A DNA stretch of 64,000 bases, taken from IMG/VR virus record IMGVR_UViG_3300020473_000013, positions 62,001 through 126,000 of that record, one strand, 5' to 3'. A model generated the notes under the pieces. It searched no databases, was not told the DNA's origin, and worked only from the letters and a program-made list of their open reading frames with translations. Below, one piece after another: positions 49,713-57,573 of the stretch. Made by a program: the position numbers and the translations under genes. This stretch comes from a virus. How positions within the stretch are numbered: the stretch's first letter is position 1; each line of letters opens with the position of its first letter.

Positions 49713-51278
49713 CTAGAAGGTCAGGCCCGACTTCATCTTGTCGGGGTTCTTGAGGTAGGACTTGACGCGGTGCTCAGTGTCGCGAGCAGCACGATCACCA
49801 GGAGCTTCCTTGTCGACCTTGAGTTGCTTGATCTCAGCTTCGATGTCCTTGATCTTTTTCTTCAGGTCGGCAGCTTCCAGCTTGGCGAGCTTACGCACCT
49901 GACGGTTCAGAATGATGGTCGCGTCTTCCTTGGGCATCTTCATGCCTTTGGCGAGAGCAGCATCAGGGTCTTCGGAGACCAGAGCCTTGGGCAGCACCTT
50001 GAGCAGCTTCTCCATGTTCTCGACTGCGAACAGGTAAACTTTCTGGAGGTGCAACTCCTTCTCCGCTTTCTCCAGCAGGTGCTTGATGAGGCGGAGCTCC
50101 AGATTGATGCGATACTTGATCCACGTACGGAAGAACTTCTCGTAGTTCAGGTAGTGGAAGGCGTTCTTGTCGTTCGCCTTACGTACAGTCACGCCGAGGC
50201 GATACCCGACAGAGTTGGTGACCTGCTTTTCGACAGCCTCGTGGATGTCATAGAACTGGTCGGTGTCGAGGTTACGCTGGCACTCGATGATGAACAGAGC
50301 ACCGTAGGGGCCACTACCAACAGACTTCTTACCCTGCTTGCTGTAGCACTTCCGCACGCCGTCAATCTTGCTGATCTTCTCCAGAGTCTTGTCGATCTGG
50401 GCAGTAGATGCTAGGCCGGACGGGACGAAGGACCGCACACGGATCAGGCGCTTGTCGTAGTCCTCTTCGATCTCAGGCGCGTAGATGATACTGCCTTTAC
50501 CCGTCGCGATCATTTCCTCGAAGTCGGACGGATCGGTAACGCTTGTACATCCCCACGGATGCTGAATCTCCAAAACCTTCGCCAACTTCTTGCCAGACAT
50601 TTCCTTGCCCTTGAGCATGGCAATGACGACTTTCGATACGCTGCGGAAGGAGAAGCTCGGGTTACCAGCACGCACACCGTAGGCAGGAGCAGGCGTGTTA
50701 CCATTGAACAGCGCGTACGGCAGCAGGGCCGGCAGGAACAACGGAATGGAATCGTCGCCCGAGAAGTTCGGAACAGTCGGCACCACGTCGAGGTACGAAC
50801 GATCCAGCATGAACATGTGGGCGAACTTGCTCATGCGCGCCTCTGTGTAACGCTGAGCAGCAGCAGGGTTGATGGGCGTGCCCCAGTTACCCTGACCGTC
50901 TACCGCAGGAGGCATCGTGTTGGCGATGGTCACCATAGCACCGTAAGCGGCAGCGTCACCATGAGGGTGATACTTACCGATACAGTCGCCGACGGTACGT
51001 GCCGACTTCTTGTAAGATGAAGTCGGGCGCAGGTTCAGGCCTGCCAGTGACCAGAGCAGCGAACGATGCACGGGCTTGAGGCCGTCACGATAATCAGGAA
51101 CCGCGCGATCCTCAACGACGTATGCGCCGTAGTGGGAAAGAGCGTCGGACGTGAACGCCGACAGCTCGGTATCCTGTATGGTTTCCAGGTTCTGCCCGAG
51201 CATGGGAAACAGGCTGCGCTCGTCGCCCTTGATCGGAGCCGGCTTGCCGTTGCGGGTTGCTTTCTTCTTACGTGCCAT
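49713..51278 (-). CDS. Type II topoisomerase subunit A (GyrA/ParC-like), no C-terminal propeller
   Basis: 521 residues. The breakage-reunion domain is clear: VPDYRDGLKPVHRSLLWSL at 60-78, KYHPHGDAAAYGAMV at 102-116, catalytic Tyr144 in AAAQRYTEARMS, and FSGDDSIPLFLPALLPYALF. The long helical C-terminal part matches the coiled-coil arm; the beta-propeller of bacterial GyrA is absent, so it is more like T4-type or minimal enzymes. At the quinolone-contact positions Ser83 and Asp87 of E. coli GyrA this protein has Ala and Gly. It works with the subunit B gene two genes upstream. Confidence 0.9.
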   Translation of the reverse strand: MARKKKATRNGKPAPIKGDERSLFPMLGQNLETIQDTELSAFTSDALSHYGAYVVEDRAVPDYRDGLKPVHRSLLWSLAGLNLRPTSSYKKSARTVGDCIGKYHPHGDAAAYGAMVTIANTMPPAVDGQGNWGTPINPAAAQRYTEARMSKFAHMFMLDRSYLDVVPTVPNFSGDDSIPLFLPALLPYALFNGNTPAPAYGVRAGNPSFSFRSVSKVVIAMLKGKEMSGKKLAKVLEIQHPWGCTSVTDPSDFEEMIATGKGSIIYAPEIEEDYDKRLIRVRSFVPSGLASTAQIDKTLEKISKIDGVRKCYSKQGKKSVGSGPYGALFIIECQRNLDTDQFYDIHEAVEKQVTNSVGYRLGVTVRKANDKNAFHYLNYEKFFRTWIKYRINLELRLIKHLLEKAEKELHLQKVYLFAVENMEKLLKVLPKALVSEDPDAALAKGMKMPKEDATIILNRQVRKLAKLEAADLKKKIKDIEAEIKQLKVDKEAPGDRAARDTEHRVKSYLKNPDKMKSGLTF

Positions 51279-51282
51279 GAGA

Positions 51283-51732
51283 TTACCTTACTCGACGAAC
51301 AGGGATGAAGATGGTGTTTGTGAAGGTGCCGATACCGTAGAGTTCAATGCACACACCGCCTGGAAGCGAATCGTCTTTGTGCACCGCCCCGTCGCCATCT
51401 TCCCCAGGGTTCAGGATGAGTTCTTTATGTTCGTAGGCGTAGCGATAGATGTCGGCAGGCAGACCATCGACCAGACGGTCCTTGTCGATGCGGACCACGA
51501 TCCCGTTTTCAAACTTCACGGCCTCTTGGTTCCAGTCACCGTTCAGGTCGACATTATACCATGCGGACTCATGGTCGCTCATGTCGTAGTCGAACTCCAG
51601 CGACACCTTCTCGTCAGGCTGATCGGTGCTAGCCCGGACAGCATCCACAAACTCTGCTAGCTCCTGGAACGTGGTGCCAGAGCGGTCCGTCTGAACGGAG
51701 AGCGTAACTTTGCCTTCGCGATTGCGTACCAT
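51283..51732 (-). CDS. Hypothetical protein between topoisomerase genes, 149 aa
   Basis: Not recognised. Alpha/beta (KVTLSVQTDRSGTTFQELAE, YDMSDHESAWYNVDLNGDWN, GVCIELYGIGTFTNTIFIPV). It is spaced 4 nt from topoisomerase A and 2 nt from topoisomerase B, so it is co-expressed with both. It could be an accessory of the enzyme; no similarity supports this beyond position. Confidence 0.7.
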   Translation of the reverse strand: MVRNREGKVTLSVQTDRSGTTFQELAEFVDAVRASTDQPDEKVSLEFDYDMSDHESAWYNVDLNGDWNQEAVKFENGIVVRIDKDRLVDGLPADIYRYAYEHKELILNPGEDGDGAVHKDDSLPGGVCIELYGIGTFTNTIFIPVRRVR

Positions 51733-51734
51733 GA

Positions 51735-53783
51735 TCAGTCCTCCAGGCCAAGAAGCTGCCGGCGGTACATGGCGTTCTCTGCCACGACGCCGCGGAAGAA
51801 GCGCTCCTTCTCCGCACTCTCGAACGGATTGATGCGGATGAGGCGACGGGTGCTGGGCTTGAACGCGATGGGTTCGAGGAACGTCTCGTCTACCTCACCC
51901 CAACCCTTGATGCGCACGATCTCGCCGTCTTTCACTTTCTTGGGCGACTCCTTACGGCAAGCGTCGAACGTCATGCCTCCGTAAAGTTCGCCGTCCTTCA
52001 CTGCCGCGTACAGAGGTGCGTCGATGCACCACACGCGACCTTCCTTGTACAGGTCGGGCAACAGCCGGTAGATAGCGGCGAGGTACAGCACTGCGATGTG
52101 GCCCCCGTCAGGGTCAGGGTCGACCAACAGGATAACGTTCGCCGTGCGCAGCTTGCCTGTATCCAACGTCGGGTTCTCAGCCTTCGGGTCAAGCGTCTTC
52201 ACGTCGGCACCGAGGGCAGTCAACATCTTCTGAATTTCGGCGTGACCCAACACCTTGGACAGCGGAGCCTTGAGTGCGTTGAGTGGCTTACCGCCAGCAG
52301 GCAGCACTTCCTGGTAGTCAGAGTTGCGTGCGTCGATGGCGGTACCAGCGGCAGAGTCACCCTCCACGATGAACAGCTCGCGTTCGTGCGGCTTGGCCTT
52401 GTCGGCTACAGCCAGCTCGCCCGGCAGTGCGCTCCCCTTGGTCTTCTTCTTCACGTCAGCCATGGACTTGACGACAGCAGCCAGGTCCTCTCGTCCTTTA
52501 CCTACAGCCTGCGCACGCTTGATGATGTCGCGTGCCACCTTTTTGTTCTTGGAGAAATACTCCTCGAACGCAGGGAGCAACTCCTCGTAAACTTCTCGGT
52601 CGACCTTGGACGCCAGCTTGTCCTTCACCTGAGAAGTGTAGGCCGCGCCGTGCATACGGTAGTCGAACAGGCCTGTTAGACCGACGAGCAGATCACTACC
52701 CTTGAAGCCGAGAGACCGGCCCTTGCCTTTGCCCTTCGCTTTGGGCATGTAAGGCTTGACTGCTTGTACCAGAGCGTCGGTAAAGCCTTTGACGTGCCAA
52801 CCACCGTCAGCGGTCGGGCTGGTATTGACGAAACTGACGAAGTTGTCGGAGTCGGGATGATCAGACCAAACGACGGCGAGGCTGATGTGGTCGGACTTGT
52901 GCGTGAACGGCTTGCCCATAGGCTTGAGTTCGCGAGAATCGCACATGGTCTTGGGAATCCAAGCCAGGTCCTTCTTGTTATGGAAGGTGGCACCTTTCGT
53001 CTTGCCTTTGCGCACGACGGACAGCTTGATGACCAGGCCAGGGTTCAGGTTCGCCATGTACTTCAACCACTCAGCCACTTTCTTGGCATCGGGCTCAGCC
53101 TTGACGAAGTTCTTGGGCAGCTTGCGACCACGGCGTGATGACTCGGACACGACGGTCTGGTCGAGCTTGGACGCGATGATGGTACCGTACTTCTGAATCT
53201 TCTTATGGCTCAGCAACGCCGTCACGTCGCTGTCCACCTTCTTGACCTTTACTGGGTGGGGCCCCTTGGTCGCGATCTCGCCGCGCTCGAAGCGCTGGAA
53301 TGCGAGGCCGCCGTTGTACGTGGACCAGACGCGCATTTCCTCGCTCACCGCGTTAGCGGCAGCGACACCAACACCGTGTGTACCGGCACTGGTCTTGTAC
53401 GCCTTGTCGTTGAACTTGCCGCCTGCGTGTGTCTTGGTCAGGGCGGCTGTCATAATGGTGATCTTCTCCCCAGACTTCAACTTTTTGAAGTCGGTCGGAA
53501 TACCGCCGGCACCGTCAGCCACCACCATCAGGTCGTTGTCGTAGTCGAGCACCACCTCGATCAGGTTGTTGCGTCCAGCGACGTGCTCATCGTAGGAGTT
53601 ATCGACCTTCTCCTTTAGATGGCGGCGTGCCATTTCCTCACCCAGCTCGCCGAGGTACATGGAGGGATTGGCGCGCACACCATCCAAATTCTCTAGGATG
53701 GCAAATGAATCCTGAGCAAATGACTTCTTCTTACCTTTCTTACCAGAAGTCACGTCAACTTCCTTCACACCTTTTCTAGCCAT
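51735..53783 (-). CDS. Type II topoisomerase subunit B (GyrB/ParE-like)
   Basis: 682 residues. GHKL ATPase: EKVDNSYDEHVAG, MVVADGAGGIPTDF, GTHGVGVAAANAVSE. Transducer region, then TOPRIM: LFIVEGDSAAGTA with the metal motif DPDPDGGHI. The N-terminal 25 residues are a basic tail (VKEVDVTSGKKGKKKSFAQD) that is duplicated in a 35-codon fragment at 54911-55018. It powers DNA strand passage during replication. The ATG follows GGAGG; a TGTAAATA motif lies 29 nt upstream inside the endonuclease gene. Confidence 0.9.
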   Translation of the reverse strand: MARKGVKEVDVTSGKKGKKKSFAQDSFAILENLDGVRANPSMYLGELGEEMARRHLKEKVDNSYDEHVAGRNNLIEVVLDYDNDLMVVADGAGGIPTDFKKLKSGEKITIMTAALTKTHAGGKFNDKAYKTSAGTHGVGVAAANAVSEEMRVWSTYNGGLAFQRFERGEIATKGPHPVKVKKVDSDVTALLSHKKIQKYGTIIASKLDQTVVSESSRRGRKLPKNFVKAEPDAKKVAEWLKYMANLNPGLVIKLSVVRKGKTKGATFHNKKDLAWIPKTMCDSRELKPMGKPFTHKSDHISLAVVWSDHPDSDNFVSFVNTSPTADGGWHVKGFTDALVQAVKPYMPKAKGKGKGRSLGFKGSDLLVGLTGLFDYRMHGAAYTSQVKDKLASKVDREVYEELLPAFEEYFSKNKKVARDIIKRAQAVGKGREDLAAVVKSMADVKKKTKGSALPGELAVADKAKPHERELFIVEGDSAAGTAIDARNSDYQEVLPAGGKPLNALKAPLSKVLGHAEIQKMLTALGADVKTLDPKAENPTLDTGKLRTANVILLVDPDPDGGHIAVLYLAAIYRLLPDLYKEGRVWCIDAPLYAAVKDGELYGGMTFDACRKESPKKVKDGEIVRIKGWGEVDETFLEPIAFKPSTRRLIRINPFESAEKERFFRGVVAENAMYRRQLLGLED

Positions 53784-54850
53784 TATCCGGCCTCCAACTT
53801 AAAGTCACTTTTATTTACAGAGTTCTTCAATTCTTTCAGGGTCATCCAAGAAGCGACACCCTTCATACGATTGGTTCTGTCAGGCAGTACCTGTAAATTG
53901 CAAGGGTGCACCATAAAGCGGACGGGAATCACGGAAGGTCTGCGTTCGTACTCCATAGTATCGCGGTTCAGCCTAAAGTAGGCATCATGAACACTAACTA
54001 TGTGGTCGATGGACTCTCCGGGTCCTACATTAAGCACATGGGCGTAATGCGCAGGAAACCTCTTCATAGCGGAACGGGTCACCGTACTTATCAACCGGCG
54101 GTATTCCTTATACGTAAGGAGCGATGGGTCCAGGCTCAACTTATACGTCCAGGATTGCCGCGCGGCGTTTCTGTTCTGATTCACCTCACACGTTCTTCCC
54201 TTCGCTCGATTATCCTCTAGTAGGCTTACGGCTTCTTCGTGTGTACGAACACGGACACCATTAGCTCGGAGAAAATCTTTTAACGCACCTGAAGTTATGC
54301 GCATGTGAGGAAATTTTTTCCGAATGCCGTCAACGATATAAGAGGCGCTTCGCTTATCCTCGACGTACATACGACAGATGGAACTCTTGTTCCTGCGCAA
54401 AAAGGCTTGCTTCACCTGAGAACGCGACATCAAAGGAGTGCCGGCTCGATTACATGCAGTCTTAAAAGCCCAAACGCACATGTCGGTCGAATGTTTATGA
54501 GCTAGGCGTGAAGCCATTTTACCAGGGGAGACGAGCTTCTTATTCCATTCGATAATGGTGTCGCGCTCAGAAACAACGATGTCTATATGAGAGGCAGCCT
54601 TTTTCTTTTTACTGCGCATTAGATCGAAGTGGTGGAGGAGCTTTTGGAGGCTCCCGTGAGGTATTCCTGTCTCATTGGACAGTTCCCGCATGTTCAACCC
54701 CTTCACTTGGTAAAGGGATTTGAGCCAGTCGCGTATCTGAGGCGTGGGTTTGATTTGCCACTTACCGTTTTTCCGCTTTACGTAGGTGACGCCATCGACA
54801 AACTTTTCAGTCCCTGTTTTGGCGTCTTCTTTTATGTGTGTGTATCGCAC
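53783..54850 (-). CDS. HNH homing-type endonuclease inserted upstream of topoisomerase B
   Basis: 355 residues, GTG start behind GGGAG. Residues 40-85 contain an HTH-like unit (MRELSNETGIPHGSLQKLLH). The C-terminal nuclease pattern is SIDHIVSVHDAYF (280-292) and MVHPCNLQVLPDRTNRMKG (313-331), as in free-standing and intron HNH endonucleases (DH...HP.NLQ....N..KG). Such enzymes spread by cutting alleles lacking them. Its stop overlaps the topoisomerase B start, and a copy of that gene's 5' end lies on its other side, evidence for insertion there. Confidence 0.8.
   Translation of the reverse strand: MRYTHIKEDAKTGTEKFVDGVTYVKRKNGKWQIKPTPQIRDWLKSLYQVKGLNMRELSNETGIPHGSLQKLLHHFDLMRSKKKKAASHIDIVVSERDTIIEWNKKLVSPGKMASRLAHKHSTDMCVWAFKTACNRAGTPLMSRSQVKQAFLRRNKSSICRMYVEDKRSASYIVDGIRKKFPHMRITSGALKDFLRANGVRVRTHEEAVSLLEDNRAKGRTCEVNQNRNAARQSWTYKLSLDPSLLTYKEYRRLISTVTRSAMKRFPAHYAHVLNVGPGESIDHIVSVHDAYFRLNRDTMEYERRPSVIPVRFMVHPCNLQVLPDRTNRMKGVASWMTLKELKNSVNKSDFKLEAG
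53812..53819 (-). promoter_or_regulatory. TGTAAATA promoter motif before topoisomerase B
   Basis: Minus strand CTCTGTAAATAAAAGTGAC inside the last codons of the endonuclease gene, 29 nt before the topoisomerase B ATG. It parallels the motif before the duplicated 5' fragment. Confidence 0.5.
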
Positions 54851-54910
54851 GATGATCTCCCAGATACATAGCTTCGATATTCTAAATTAGTATGTATCTA
54901 GGATTTGTAC

Positions 54911-55018
54911 CTAGGCAAGTCCTTCCATAATCTCGAAGCCGTCCTGCCGTGCAGACTTCTTGCGTTTTTTCTTCGGGGCGGAAGACACGTCCACCTCGGT
55001 CACCTTCTTCTTTGCCAT
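54911..55018 (-). pseudogene. Duplicated 5' fragment of the topoisomerase B gene, 35 codons
   Basis: The frame begins MAKKKVTEVDVSS and ends RQDGFEIMEGLA. Aligned with the topoisomerase B N-terminus (MARKGVKEVDVTS..., AQDSFAILENLD) about 20 of 34 residues are identical, after one gap. It stops at TAG exactly where the full gene continues into GVRANPSM. The homing endonuclease gene lies between fragment and full gene, and both copies carry a TGTAAATA motif about 30 nt upstream. It may still be translated. Most likely a relic of endonuclease insertion. Confidence 0.75.
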
Positions 55019-55051
55019 GATCGTGTAGCCTGTGTTGGAGGTATCAGTGAC

Positions 55052-55059
55052 TATTTACA
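55052..55059 (-). promoter_or_regulatory. TGTAAATA promoter motif before topoisomerase B fragment
   Basis: Minus strand ATTGTGTAAATAGTCACTG, 34 nt before the fragment's ATG. Confidence 0.5.
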
Positions 55060-55081
55060 CAATACCTTCTCGGTACAATAA

Positions 55082-55105
55082 ACAAAGACGGGGGCCGGAG
55101 CCCCC
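55082..55105 (-). terminator. Intrinsic terminator
   Basis: Minus strand GGGGGC-TCCG-GCCCCC (55090-55105) followed by GTCTTTGTTT, 7 nt after the stop of the 101-residue gene. Confidence 0.85.
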
Positions 55106-55112
55106 ATCGGAT

Positions 55113-55418
55113 TCAAACTTTTTCGATGCCATCGAAGTACATGGTCAGCAATTCCTCTGCGCCGACCATATAATGGTATTCAAGATACCGACGCAAGACT
55201 TCTTCCTCACCATAAAGGGTGATGTTAGAGTTGCCTCCCGCGGGACCGATAAACTCGTTCATTTCCAGACCGATACCATGACTGAGGAGAATATCGTAAA
55301 GCTCTTTGGCGTCAGCGTTGGACAGGTCGAACGACCCATCTTCTGCCATGCCGTCCACAGCGAAGTCGATATCGGAAAGTTTGCACGGGCCGCGAACGTC
55401 GAGAGTAGCGAAAGTCAT
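55113..55418 (-). CDS. Hypothetical protein, 101 aa
   Basis: Not recognised. The ATG at 55418 is preferred; AAGG lies 8 nt upstream, while the alternative GTG is too close. Contains DLSNADAKELYDILLSHGIG and LYGEEEVLRRYLEYHYMVGA. Ends at a strong terminator. Confidence 0.7.
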   Translation of the reverse strand: MTFATLDVRGPCKLSDIDFAVDGMAEDGSFDLSNADAKELYDILLSHGIGLEMNEFIGPAGGNSNITLYGEEEVLRRYLEYHYMVGAEELLTMYFDGIEKV

Positions 55419-55454
55419 GTTGGTCACCTTGTAGATCGTGTTGGAAGTCGGAGA

Positions 55455-55481
55455 TAAAGATGGAGGGCCCGAAGACCCTCC
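55455..55481 (-). terminator. Probable intrinsic terminator
   Basis: Minus strand GGAGGG/CCCTCC (55462-55481) with an 8-nt loop, followed by ATCTTTATC, 11 nt after the stop of the 123-residue gene. Confidence 0.6.
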
Positions 55482-55491
55482 CTGCCGTCAG

Positions 55492-55863
55492 TTACTCGCA
55501 GTACGTCTTGAGAAGTTCGACGAAGTTGGCGAGCGTTTCGTCAGGCAAGCCTCTCTGGTCATAAGCGTTGAACCATTGCTCAGCCAGCTCGCCAAACTTT
55601 TTGTTGACGACTTCCTCAGATTCCTCGTCCAGAATGAACGGGTCGATCGAGGTGCCCGTCTGCTTTGCAATGTCAGGGAAGATCACATCCTCCACAAACT
55701 CTCGGATGAAGCGGTACGCGGCTTTGGGCGCTTCGCCCGTGCAGATGATCTTACTATCCGAAAGGGCCAGCGCGATGATGGCCGGTTCTTTGTAGGCATC
55801 CCCTTCGAGCAGGGCGAACAGATTTTCTCGGGTAGCAAACTTTTGATTAGGGAAACGCGGCAT
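55492..55863 (-). CDS. Hypothetical protein, 123 aa
   Basis: Not recognised. The start at 55863 (AAGGA upstream) is chosen because everything further upstream is the leader of promoter copy 8. Helical (AAYRFIREFVEDVIFPDIAK, KKFGELAEQWFNAYD). Single-gene unit with its own promoter and terminator. Confidence 0.7.
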   Translation of the reverse strand: MPRFPNQKFATRENLFALLEGDAYKEPAIIALALSDSKIICTGEAPKAAYRFIREFVEDVIFPDIAKQTGTSIDPFILDEESEEVVNKKFGELAEQWFNAYDQRGLPDETLANFVELLKTYCE

Positions 55864-55925
55864 GATGTGATTCCTTACAGTGAGCGCGATTGCGCTAGTT
55901 GAATGATGGCGAACGTTATCAATCT

Positions 55926-55984
55926 CCGTCACCACATTGTCGAACGCTCGTTTCGGATCGCTAGCGTTCATCTTCATTATATCA
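55926..55984 (-). promoter_or_regulatory. Extended -10 promoter with GTGGTGACGG leader box (copy 8)
   Basis: Minus strand TGATATAAT (55976-55984), a GAACGC/GCGTTC hairpin, then GTGGTGACGG at 55926-55935, 41 nt after the -10; the gene starts 63 nt later. Confidence 0.7.
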
Positions 55985-56021
55985 CACCACGGCACGGCGA
56001 ACAAGGTAGGTCTCTATCTGG

Positions 56022-56606
56022 TCACCGCTCGATGTCGAACGTCTCACCAGCGTATGCTGCGTAGGATGCAAACTTTGCCAGATTGAGTTGCGCCAGCAGA
56101 TCGGTCAGCTTTACCCAGTTCCCCTCAGAACCGCCTATAACGATGTCTGCTAACCAGCGACCGTACTTACCGCTTCCGTTCTTACGGGTTAGAAGGATGA
56201 CCTCGCGATCCGTCAGGAGTGTCCGAACAAACCGTGAGGCCATAACACCGTGAGCTTCCTCGGCAGAGTTCTCTGCTCGCCACGTCGGCTCTGGAGTGTC
56301 GAAAGCCAGTAAGCGGAACGTCACGTTGACCGTCACGTTGAAGCCCAACTCGACGGCAGCCTCAAAGGTATCGCCGTCGATCACCCGTGTGACCTCAGCG
56401 CGGTAGATATAAAGTTGGTCTGTATCGAAGCTAAGAGTATCGCTGATCCTGCTGAACTCCAGCTCACTGGACTCGTACCACATATTGAGAATCTGGTCGC
56501 GAGTATAGGAGGTGGAGCACTGCCCGCACGTCTGAGTGTCGGCGGGCAGCGGGAACCAAGCGATGTCCTCTCCGCAGTTGGCACAGGGAGATTTCATCTT
56601 GTCCAT
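56022..56606 (-). CDS. Staphylococcal nuclease-like protein with N-terminal zinc ribbon
   Basis: 194 residues. Residues 8-30 hold CANC and CGQC, a zinc ribbon. The SNase (TNase) domain follows: AEVTRVIDGDTFEAAVELG, VTFRLLAFDTPEP, ASRFVRTLL, GKYGRWLADIVI and LTDLLAQLNLAKF, in canonical order. SNases cleave DNA or RNA with Ca2+; the catalytic Arg/Glu positions need alignment. A role in host DNA degradation or RNA turnover is possible. The ATG has AAGG eight bases upstream. Confidence 0.8.
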   Translation of the reverse strand: MDKMKSPCANCGEDIAWFPLPADTQTCGQCSTSYTRDQILNMWYESSELEFSRISDTLSFDTDQLYIYRAEVTRVIDGDTFEAAVELGFNVTVNVTFRLLAFDTPEPTWRAENSAEEAHGVMASRFVRTLLTDREVILLTRKNGSGKYGRWLADIVIGGSEGNWVKLTDLLAQLNLAKFASYAAYAGETFDIER

Positions 56607-56630
56607 AGGTTATGCCTTTATGGAATAGGA

Positions 56631-57059
56631 TTAGCGGACGTTCTGAGCCTGATCCGTCAGGAACTTCCGCACGTTATCCACGTACTTGGCGGAGGTGCTG
56701 GGAAGGTGGGCAACCTTGAGGAAAGTCTTGACGTGGCGATCCTCGATGGGGACGTCCAAGCCTACGGTGCCTTCCTCACTCCAGACGACTTTCTGGAAAC
56801 GTTTCCAGATAACGTCGCGGAAGAAGCGTTGGACAGCCTCTTGGAATTTCTTGTTCTTCTCCAGGACTTGGTAGCTGCGGCCCACAAAGTCGAGAAGGTC
56901 GGGAGCCCGTTTCGGCTCCAGAGTGTTTGCAGCCATGTCCAGCAGAAGCTCGCGATCATCGACGGATGAACACTGAGCGATGAAGTCAGGAAGTTGGTCG
57001 GGATTCCTGCTGGCCTGAATGTGGTGGGTTTTCGCGTTGGGGTCGATCTTGATTTCCAT
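56631..57059 (-). CDS. Hypothetical protein, 142 aa
   Basis: Not recognised. Helical (RELLLDMAANTLEPKRAPDL, FQEAVQRFFRDVIWKRFQKV). The ATG follows AGGAC. Co-oriented with the SNase-like gene, 24 nt apart. Confidence 0.7.
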   Translation of the reverse strand: MEIKIDPNAKTHHIQASRNPDQLPDFIAQCSSVDDRELLLDMAANTLEPKRAPDLLDFVGRSYQVLEKNKKFQEAVQRFFRDVIWKRFQKVVWSEEGTVGLDVPIEDRHVKTFLKVAHLPSTSAKYVDNVRKFLTDQAQNVR

Positions 57060-57083
57060 TACAGAAGTCCTTGTCAGGATGGG

Positions 57084-57563
57084 TTAGGAGTCGTCTTCAT
57101 CGGAGTCAGCATCGGCGTCATCATCGGCGTCTGCGTCATCGCCAGAAGACTCATCATCGGAATCAGGGTCGGCATCATCGCCGTCACCATCATCGGAATC
57201 ATCAGAGGCATCATCGGTGCCAGTATCGGAGCCATCGTCATCACCTTCGTCTGAGGCATTGTCGTCAGAATCATCGCCGCCGTCTTCGGAGGAATCTTCA
57301 TCAGAACTATCCTCGTCCGAGGAGTCATCGGACGAGTCTTCGCTGTCCTCAGAATCGCCGTCGTCCGAGGAGTCTTTCTTGGCCTTTTTCTTGGCCTTTT
57401 CTTCCTTCTCCTTGCGCTCCTCCTCCCGTTCTTCCTTCTTCTCCTCTTCCTCTTCCGCATCGGAAGGCTGAGTCTGAGGGACGGTGCCTTGGTCCATGAA
57501 ACCATAAAAGCTGGCGAGAGCCTTATCGCTATCACTCACCATGGTTAGATCAATCTCGATCAT
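57084..57563 (-). CDS. Low-complexity Glu/Lys then Asp/Ser protein, 159 aa
   Basis: Residues 1-33 are ordinary (MVSDSDKALASFYGFMDQG). Residues about 36-65 are a Glu/Lys block, probably a single charged helix. The last 90 residues are Asp, Ser, Gly and Glu. No family recognised. The ATG follows AGGAGG. It belongs to the same class of acidic-tailed proteins as the 35-43 kb cluster. Confidence 0.75.
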   Translation of the reverse strand: MIEIDLTMVSDSDKALASFYGFMDQGTVPQTQPSDAEEEEEKKEEREEERKEKEEKAKKKAKKDSSDDGDSEDSEDSSDDSSDEDSSDEDSSEDGGDDSDDNASDEGDDDGSDTGTDDASDDSDDGDGDDADPDSDDESSGDDADADDDADADSDEDDS

Positions 57564-57573
57564 GGCCTGCCTC

